A program made the position numbers and the translations under genes. Shown one piece after another: positions 1 through 5,042 of a DNA stretch of 5,042 bases (its first letter is position 1; each line of letters starts with the position of its first letter). This DNA is from Candidatus Zixiibacteriota bacterium. GTDB taxonomy: Bacteria; Zixibacteria; MSB-5A5; GN15; JACZUZ01. The stretch is from contig JADFNA010000173.1 in NCBI GenBank assembly GCA_022563625.1, positions 1 to 5,042 on the forward strand, read 5' to 3'. The notes beneath the pieces were generated by a model. That model saw only the letters and a program-made list of their open reading frames with translations. It did not search any database and was not told where the DNA came from.

Positions 1-430
1 GCGAACACCTGCCCGCGGAAATCTCTGCCTCCTCAACGCTCAAGCCATGCCGCTCCATGATGTTCCCGAAAAGTTGCTTTGCACGGGGAAGATGAAACTC
101 GTTGGTTTCAAGCAAGACTTTGCTGATCCCCTCTTTTTCTAAAATCGCCAATATATTTTCTATGTTCTCTGCGGTGTTTTTTGACTTTGTTTCCTTGAGA
201 ATTTTCTGTGGCGGGACGCCTTTTTTCACCAAGTATTCTTCAATTGCTTCGGCAATAGATTTTTCATCCGGAAATTCCTTGGCAATGCCTCCGGTCACAA
301 TAATCCTGTCCACTAATCCACGCTGCATAAGCTCAATCGCTCCCAGCGCCCGCATTTTGGATTCCATGCCAACCTCCACCTTCTCACGCTTTGTAATTTC
401 ACCGGTTTTTTCATCTCTTTCCTCCAGCAA
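1..430 (-). other. Segment coding a DUF218 (YdcF/SanA/ElyC-like) domain inside the LRR-Roc-COR gene
   Basis: The C-terminal part of the visible protein (residues about 572-714) follows the DUF218 consensus order. A helix with RALGAIELMQRG leads into the strand and glycine turn RIIVTGG (613-619). Next come Ser629 and Glu632 with a helix and the segment KKGVPPQKIL (640-649), then the signature TKSKNTAENI (652-661). A strand KVLLET is followed by FHLPRAKQLF (683-692), carrying the conserved His684 and Arg687. This is the core of the family; the last strands and helices would lie beyond the left edge. The first DUF218 strand, normally an LG-rich segment, is not clear and may be GVLLEE (570-575), which doubles as a COR-like strand. 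Family membership is recognised by motif pattern and was not confirmed by a profile search. Confidence 0.8.
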
Positions 431-2143
431 CACACCATTTCGCCAGAATATCCCGGTACTGTAATGATGTGTGTTGACAATGAAACGTGGGAACAGCGCA
501 GACGGGAGAAACTTGAACGCATACCGTGCGCGTCGTGTCGAGCTGTCTTCTATCGGAGTCCTTATTTCGTCTATGGGCTGATTAGCGAATCTCAGCGGTA
601 GAAAACGGTCATCTGAGAGTGGGTGTCTGTAACATAGTTCAAACCCTTCCATACACCGGTAGAAAAACAATCTGTCATTTTCGCTAAAATTTGACCAGAC
701 CCTGTCAATATCACTCTTGGAGAAGACCCCATTGTTTTCTACAACATCACCGTCCTCAATAAACCGGCTTATGGCGGTGGTAAGCCATTCAGGGTTCAAG
801 ATGATCTCGTTTCTTAAGTCCTCGTGATCTGGGAAATGGGTAATAATTCCAAATTTGTCCAGCATTCCCGTTACGCTGTCTTTGTCTGAATCTCGAACCC
901 CAATAGACTCCATTATTGAATATAGTTCTTGGCGAGATATCTTGACATGTCCTTTGTCGCGGAGTTTAATTACTTGTTCCTCAACTTGAGTCCAGCCGAC
1001 AGTCCAATTCATTCCCATCACATCAAGCGCGAGAGCTTGCTCAATGATGACCTCTTTTAGTTGAGCTAGATTTTTTTTCGAAAAGGAGTCTACATGAATG
1101 ACCTGTGGATATATGCTCAGTTCCTTCTTGAACTGTTCACTTAAGTAAGAAAAATCAAAATCGGGTGTTGTTTTCTCGCATTCGGTGGCCACCAAAATAA
1201 CTCTGGCGCCCGGAGCCCGCGCTGAGATTATCTCGAACCAAAAATTCAAATTTCCCTTGTCGTGCCCCTCTCTGCCGTTGAACACCACCAGGTAAAGAGA
1301 GTCCGAAGAATAGAAAAACTGATGGGTTGTTCGTGAAATTTCCTGACCTTCATAATCCCAGATATTCAAAACCATTTCGGTATCTGGTTCATCAGGGTGG
1401 ACGATGGTCCACTCGTCAATCAAGATACCAAGTGTTCTGTTTTCCCGAGCATCCGGCTTCAATCCACGCATAGCTTTAGACAGGCAGGTTTTGCCCACGC
1501 TCCCCTCACCAACCAGCATAAGCTTTGCTTCGTACCGCTTACTTTCACCTGTAGTCGTCCTGTTAGCAAAGTAAGCTCGTATCGCGTTAATTCCCTCGTT
1601 GCACACAGCCATTGGAGGCAATTTCAAGGGGTTACCATGAAGATGAAGTTTAGTCAAATTTGATAGTTTCACAATCTCCCGTGGGAGTTCAGCCAATTGA
1701 TTACCACTAATGTCAAGCCTAGTCAGGTTTGACAGTTTTCCAATCTCCGGCGGGAGCTCAGTCAATTGATTACCAAAAGCGTAAAGCGTAGTCAGGTTTG
1801 ACAGTTTTCCAATCTCCGAGGGGAACTCCGTCAATTGATTATCTCTATTGTAAAGCCCAGTCAGGTTTGACAGTTTTCCAATCTCAGGCGGGAGCTGAGT
1901 CAATTGATTACCACCAATGGAAAGCAGAGTCAGGTTTGTCAGTTTTCCAATCTCCGGCGGGATCTCAGTCAAGTAATTATCATAAATGTAAAGATGAATC
2001 AGGTTTGACAGTTCCCAACATTCATGTGGGATTGATGTCAAATTCAATCTCGACAAATCGAGAGATTCAGAATTAGATTTTTTGGCCTTGGCGATGCGGC
2101 GTAGGGCTTCGCGCATGTTCTCTTTTTCTTGAGCTTTTGGCAT
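1..2143 (-). CDS. LRR-Roc-COR GTPase with C-terminal DUF218 (YdcF/SanA/ElyC-like) domain, 3'-partial
   Basis: An uninterrupted frame of 714 codons runs from ATG at 2143 off the left window edge. Residues 1-27 form a charged helical cap, and 28-176 are leucine-rich repeats of 23 residues. A Roc GTPase domain follows at about 204-372: P-loop GEGSVGKT (212-219), likely switch Thr in RTLGI, and G3 DYEGQE (263-268) followed by THQFF. The G4 site reads TECE (320-323) instead of the usual Roc THxD, and the G5 region is near 351-355. A COR-like region (about 375-570) shows NPEWLT and LFPRFIV. From about 589 the protein matches the DUF218 pattern: VTGG (616-619), SKNTAEN (654-660) and FHLPRA (683-688). 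Roc-COR proteins are GTP-regulated, usually dimeric signalling ATPase/GTPase-type switches, with LRRs as ligand or partner sensors; DUF218 proteins include envelope-related E. coli ElyC and SanA, with no settled activity. No signal peptide or membrane segment is seen, so a cytoplasmic location is inferred. The start is chosen because it gives the usual cap before the first LRR; ATG at 2116 is the alternative. The gene is more AT-rich than uvrA. The true C-terminus is not visible. Domain calls are sure for LRR and Roc, good for DUF218, moderate for the COR extent. Confidence 0.93.
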   Translation of the reverse strand, partial: MPKAQEKENMREALRRIAKAKKSNSESLDLSRLNLTSIPHECWELSNLIHLYIYDNYLTEIPPEIGKLTNLTLLSIGGNQLTQLPPEIGKLSNLTGLYNRDNQLTEFPSEIGKLSNLTTLYAFGNQLTELPPEIGKLSNLTRLDISGNQLAELPREIVKLSNLTKLHLHGNPLKLPPMAVCNEGINAIRAYFANRTTTGESKRYEAKLMLVGEGSVGKTCLSKAMRGLKPDARENRTLGILIDEWTIVHPDEPDTEMVLNIWDYEGQEISRTTHQFFYSSDSLYLVVFNGREGHDKGNLNFWFEIISARAPGARVILVATECEKTTPDFDFSYLSEQFKKELSIYPQVIHVDSFSKKNLAQLKEVIIEQALALDVMGMNWTVGWTQVEEQVIKLRDKGHVKISRQELYSIMESIGVRDSDKDSVTGMLDKFGIITHFPDHEDLRNEIILNPEWLTTAISRFIEDGDVVENNGVFSKSDIDRVWSNFSENDRLFFYRCMEGFELCYRHPLSDDRFLPLRFANQPIDEIRTPIEDSSTRRARYAFKFLPSALFPRFIVNTHHYSTGIFWRNGVLLEERDEKTGEITKREKVEVGMESKMRALGAIELMQRGLVDRIIVTGGIAKEFPDEKSIAEAIEEYLVKKGVPPQKILKETKSKNTAENIENILAILEKEGISKVLLETNEFHLPRAKQLFGNIMERHGLSVEEAEISAGRCS
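1616..2017 (-). repeat. Tandem 69-bp repeats encoding 23-residue leucine-rich repeats
   Basis: Units begin at 2017, 1948, 1879, 1810, 1741 and 1672 (reading leftwards), exactly 69 bp apart. On the plus strand the recurring GACAG-type core starts at 1662, 1731, 1800, 1869, 1938 and 2007. Each unit encodes an LRR of the form LPPEIGKLSNLTxLxxxxNQLTE. The four central units (1673..1948) share nearly identical scaffold codons: 20 of 21 bases of GGAAAACTG(A/T)CAAACCTGACT are constant, and AATCAATTG is constant. The codons following LT differ (L.LSIGG, G.LYNRD, T.LYAFG, R.LDISG). The outer units are more degenerate, as is normal for LRR ends. This is protein-coding repeat DNA, not a CRISPR or intergenic repeat. 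Confidence 0.95.
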
Positions 2144-2167
2144 ATTCTTCAACCCATTAAACGTAAA
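2144..2167 (-). promoter_or_regulatory. 24-bp uvrA to LRR-Roc-COR junction with a weak ribosome binding site
   Basis: Only 24 bp separate the uvrA stop codon from the ATG at 2143. On the coding strand the junction ends in GGGTTGAAGAAT just before the ATG. GAAG is the only Shine-Dalgarno-like element; it is weak and only 3 bases from the start. There is no inverted repeat with a T-run and no room for a separate promoter here, so the downstream gene is probably reached by transcription through uvrA or from a promoter inside uvrA. Translational coupling is possible but not shown. Confidence 0.5.
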
Positions 2168-5041
2168 TCACACCCCAACCGCAACTTTGCGCGCATTCTT
2201 TTTCTTCACCGCATGCGTATCCGGTTTCACTCTATTTTTGGCGTCGTTTGCTGGTTTTAACATGTGTTTGAGATACTGTCCGGTGTAGCTGCTTTTGACT
2301 TTGGCCACTTGTTCGGGTGAGCCGACTGCTAACACTCTCCCGCCTTCGTCGCCGCCTTCGGGGCCGAGGTCGATTACACAGTCGGCGGTTTTGATGACAT
2401 CCATGTTGTGTTCAATCACTATCACCGTGTTGCCGCGTTCAACCAGTTCATGCAGCACAGTCAGCAGCATGCGAATATCCTCAAAGTGCAGGCCGGTGGT
2501 TGGTTCGTCCAGAATATACATCGTACGTCCGGTGGCGGTTTTGGAAAGTTCGGTGGAAAGTTTGACACGCTGGGCCTCGCCGCCGGAAAGTGTTGTGGCC
2601 TGCTGTCCCAGATGAATATATCCCAGCCCGACGGCTTTGAGCGTTTGCAGTTTTTTCTTAATGCGCGGGATCCTGGCGAAGAACTCCAGCGCCTCCTCGA
2701 CTGTCATATCCAGCGCATCGGCGATTGATTTTCCCTTGAAAGTAATCTCCAGCGTCTCACGGTTGAATCGTTTGCCCTTGCAGACCTCGCACGGCACATA
2801 CACATCCGGCAAAAAATGCATTTCAATTTTGATTATCCCATCACCCTCGCAGGCCTCACAGCGCCCGCCTCTGACATTGAAAGAAAAGCGCCCCGGCGCA
2901 TACCCGCGCGCTTTGGCTTCTGTCAGGGTGGAAAACAAGTCGCGAATATAGGTAAAAACGCCGGTGTATGTGGCCGGGTTTGAGCGCGGCGTGCGGCCGA
3001 TTGGGGATTGGTCAATGTCAATAACTTTGTCAATATGTTCCAATCCGGAAATCGATTTATAAGCCAGCGGCGCTTTTCTTGATGAATAAAACTCTTTGGC
3101 CAAAATACGGTAGAGAGTTTCGTTTATCAGGGTGGATTTGCCTGAGCCTGAGACACCGGTCACCGCCACAAAACAGCCCAGCGGAATGTCGACACTGATG
3201 TCTTTCAAATTATTTCCCCTGGCTCCGTGTAGTTTCAACCTTTCGCCGTTGCCTGCGCGGCGCGTGTGCGGCACGGGAATCTCGCGCGCGCCGGACAGAT
3301 ATTGCCCGGTCAGTGATTTTTTCGAGCGTTCAATCTGATGCGGCGTCCCTTCGGCGACAATATAGCCGCCGTGCACTCCGGCGCCTGGTCCGAGATCGAG
3401 CACATGATCGGCGGCGCGGATGGTGTCTGCGTCATGTTCCACGACAATCACGGTGTTACCCAGGTCACGCAGTTGTGTCAGCATGTCGAGCAGCCGGCGG
3501 TTGTCACGCTGATGCAGTCCGATTGATGGTTCATCAAGAATATACAGCACCCCCACCAGCCGCGAACCGATTTGCGTGGCCAGTCTGATTCGCTGCGCTT
3601 CACCGCCGGATAGTGTCGCCGTTGCGCGATCAATTGTCAGATACCCCAGGCCGACATTATTCAAAAATGAAAGCCGGTCTTTGATCTCCTTGAGTATCTG
3701 TTTGGCGATGGTTAATTTGCGCTTCGACAGTTTCATTGATGCAAAAAACACGGCGGCATCTTTGATAGACATGGATGTCACCTGATGAATCGCCTTTTTA
3801 TCCACCAATACCGCCAGCGCTTCGGGTTTGAGCCGCGAGCCGTCACATTCTTTACAGGCGGAAATTGTCATGAACTGCTCAAGCCAGTTCCGCACACCTG
3901 CGCTTTCGGTTTGTTTGTGGCGCCGTTCCAGATTGTGAATGACACCTTCAAAGGTCGAAGTGTAACTACCAGACCCTTTGCCCGAGCCGTGCACATAGCG
4001 GAAACGCATCTCTTCTTCGCCGGAGCCATAGAGCACGATCTTTTGGATTTTTTTCGGGAGTTTTTTAAACGGCGTGGTGAGTTTGAAACCATAATGATCG
4101 GCCAGTCCGCGCATCATGAAGCGGTACCAATTGGCCATGTCTTCGCCCCAAGGGGCGATGGCGCCCAGGTTAATCGGCAGTGACGGGTCGCGAATCACCA
4201 AATCCGGGTGAAACTTCATGTCAGTCCCCAGCCCCGAACAGGCCGGACAGGCGCCGAACGGTGAGTTGAATGAGAACAAACGCGGCGCGGGCTCCTCATA
4301 GCTGATACCGCAATGTAAACAGGCGAAACTTTCAGAAAACAAATGATCGGCGCCGTCGATATTGATCAGACATGTGCCGCCGCCGGTCCCCAGCGCCGTC
4401 TGCACCGAATCAGCCAGGCGGCGTTTGATTTTGCTTTTGTTAATCAGCCGGTCGACAACTGCTTCGATTGTGTGTTTCTGTTTTTTGTTGAGCGTGATTT
4501 CATCGGCGCTCTCGACAATCTCACCGTCAATGCGCAGACGCACATAGCCTTCAGAAAGCGCGTCGGCGATTATGTCCCTGTGTTCGCCTTTCTTGCCGAC
4601 CACCAGCGGCGCCAGAAGTATCATGCGCACACCTTCGGGGAAAGCCAAAACTGCATCTACGATTTGCTCCACTGTCTGGCGGCTGATCAGGCGCCCGCAT
4701 TTGACACAATGCGGTGTTCCAATCCGCGCATACAGCAGGCGGAAATAATCATAAATCTCCGTGGCCGTGCCGACTGTCGAACGGGGATTTTTTGAGGCGC
4801 CCTTCTGTTCAATCGAAATCGCCGGAGAAAGACCCTCGATAAAATCCACATCCGGTTTCTCCATCAGCCCCAGAAACTGGCGCGCATAGGATGAAAGTGA
4901 TTCGACATAGCGGCGCTGCCCTTCGGCATAGATTGTGTCGAAGGCCAGCGAAGACTTGCCCGAACCGGACAGCCCGGTAATGACTGTTAATTTGTTGCGC
5001 GGGATTACAACTTCGAGGTTCTGGAGATTATGTTCCCGGGC
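2168..5041 (-). CDS. uvrA: UvrABC system protein A (excision nuclease ATPase subunit), 5'-partial
   Basis: UvrA is the damage-sensing ABC-type ATPase of nucleotide excision repair; as a dimer it scans DNA in the cytoplasm, loads UvrB at lesions and then leaves. The visible frame has 957 codons plus stop; by alignment from memory with E. coli UvrA (940 aa) about eight N-terminal residues are missing, since the frame opens with AREHNLQN where E. coli has ARTHNLKN. Using window residue numbers: first Walker [10 protein letters not shown] (23-31), CVKC (112-115), zinc finger C241/C244/C265/C268, CKEC (396-399), first signature LSGGEAQR (477-484), Walker B Asp503-Glu504 and His536. In the second half: Walker [10 protein letters not shown] (629-637), zinc finger C728/C731/C751/C754, signature LSGGEAQR (818-825), Asp845-Glu846 and His878. 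All catalytic motifs of both nucleotide-binding domains are intact. After TGQYLKHML there is a basic tail of about 28 residues, longer than in E. coli but within family variation. The ATG at 4864 is internal: the first Walker A lies upstream of it. No LexA-type regulation can be judged because the promoter is outside the window. Confidence 0.99.
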   Translation of the reverse strand, partial: AREHNLQNLEVVIPRNKLTVITGLSGSGKSSLAFDTIYAEGQRRYVESLSSYARQFLGLMEKPDVDFIEGLSPAISIEQKGASKNPRSTVGTATEIYDYFRLLYARIGTPHCVKCGRLISRQTVEQIVDAVLAFPEGVRMILLAPLVVGKKGEHRDIIADALSEGYVRLRIDGEIVESADEITLNKKQKHTIEAVVDRLINKSKIKRRLADSVQTALGTGGGTCLINIDGADHLFSESFACLHCGISYEEPAPRLFSFNSPFGACPACSGLGTDMKFHPDLVIRDPSLPINLGAIAPWGEDMANWYRFMMRGLADHYGFKLTTPFKKLPKKIQKIVLYGSGEEEMRFRYVHGSGKGSGSYTSTFEGVIHNLERRHKQTESAGVRNWLEQFMTISACKECDGSRLKPEALAVLVDKKAIHQVTSMSIKDAAVFFASMKLSKRKLTIAKQILKEIKDRLSFLNNVGLGYLTIDRATATLSGGEAQRIRLATQIGSRLVGVLYILDEPSIGLHQRDNRRLLDMLTQLRDLGNTVIVVEHDADTIRAADHVLDLGPGAGVHGGYIVAEGTPHQIERSKKSLTGQYLSGAREIPVPHTRRAGNGERLKLHGARGNNLKDISVDIPLGCFVAVTGVSGSGKSTLINETLYRILAKEFYSSRKAPLAYKSISGLEHIDKVIDIDQSPIGRTPRSNPATYTGVFTYIRDLFSTLTEAKARGYAPGRFSFNVRGGRCEACEGDGIIKIEMHFLPDVYVPCEVCKGKRFNRETLEITFKGKSIADALDMTVEEALEFFARIPRIKKKLQTLKAVGLGYIHLGQQATTLSGGEAQRVKLSTELSKTATGRTMYILDEPTTGLHFEDIRMLLTVLHELVERGNTVIVIEHNMDVIKTADCVIDLGPEGGDEGGRVLAVGSPEQVAKVKSSYTGQYLKHMLKPANDAKNRVKPDTHAVKKKNARKVAVGV

Positions 5042-5042
5042 G

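Noticed and set aside
102..522. Short open frames on the plus strand (102..464) and in another minus frame (313..522).
   Set aside because: They overlap the continuous minus-strand frame that encodes recognisable COR and DUF218 motifs, and have no motif of their own.
1616..2017. Regular direct repeats resembling a CRISPR or intergenic satellite array.
   Set aside because: The 69-bp period is a multiple of three, stays in frame with the LRR consensus, and has no repeat/spacer alternation with fully constant repeats.
1798..2076. Plus-strand open frame with a repetitive peptide (recurring TVFQS and SIDY).
   Set aside because: It is the antisense reading of the 69-bp LRR-coding repeats; the periodicity and lack of stops come from the minus-strand gene.
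2114..2116. ATG at 2116 (Met10) as alternative start of the LRR-Roc-COR gene.
   Set aside because: It has no better ribosome binding site than the ATG at 2143 and would shorten the N-terminal cap; it remains possible.
4697..4708. Extra CVKC pair in the UvrA N-terminal half as a possible novel metal site.
   Set aside because: Many bacterial UvrA proteins have cysteines at this place; it is family variation, not new.
4343..4795. Plus-strand 150-codon open frame, with a similar 132-codon one at 3785..4183.
   Set aside because: Both lie wholly antisense to conserved UvrA coding sequence and show no recognisable domain.
4862..4864. ATG at 4864 as the uvrA start.
   Set aside because: The frame continues upstream to the window edge and encodes the first Walker A and the [12 protein letters not shown] segment, which every UvrA needs.

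Overview
The window holds two co-directional genes on the minus strand, both cut by a window edge. On the right (2168..5041) is nearly all of uvrA, the DNA-damage-recognition ATPase of nucleotide excision repair. About eight N-terminal codons lie beyond the right edge. On the left (1..2143) is the first 714 codons of a large multidomain protein whose 3' end lies beyond the left edge. It has leucine-rich repeats (LRR), a Roc (Ras-of-complex) GTPase domain, a COR-like region, and then a segment with the hallmarks of the DUF218 (ElyC/SanA/YdcF) family. The frame of this second gene was read codon by codon from 2143 to 2 without meeting a stop.

Transcription runs right to left: uvrA first, then a 24-bp gap (2144..2167), then the LRR-Roc-COR-DUF218 gene. 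The gap has no room for a rho-independent hairpin terminator, so read-through or co-transcription from uvrA is likely. I see no RNA gene, insertion sequence, CRISPR array or attachment site. There is no stretch over 300 bases without a gene; almost every base is coding.

The organism is a bacterium. The UvrA is conventional and intact over the visible part, with mixed to high GC. The LRR-Roc-COR gene is visibly more AT-rich and looks like accessory, possibly transferred, DNA. Large LRR-Roc-COR proteins are typical of environmental and multicellular-type bacteria (cyanobacteria, Chlorobi and other FCB-group or candidate phyla). The sequence alone does not allow a firm taxon.

The most noteworthy item is the left gene. 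A sensor-like LRR array with near-identical 69-bp units, varying mainly at the predicted solvent-exposed face, precedes a Roc GTPase with an intact P-loop and a diverged G4 motif. The COR region appears to stop early and pass in frame into a DUF218-type domain. An architecture of sensor (LRR), switch and dimeriser (Roc-COR) and a putative enzymatic output (DUF218) is a reasonable inference; its function is unknown. No functional link to UvrA is shown beyond adjacency.
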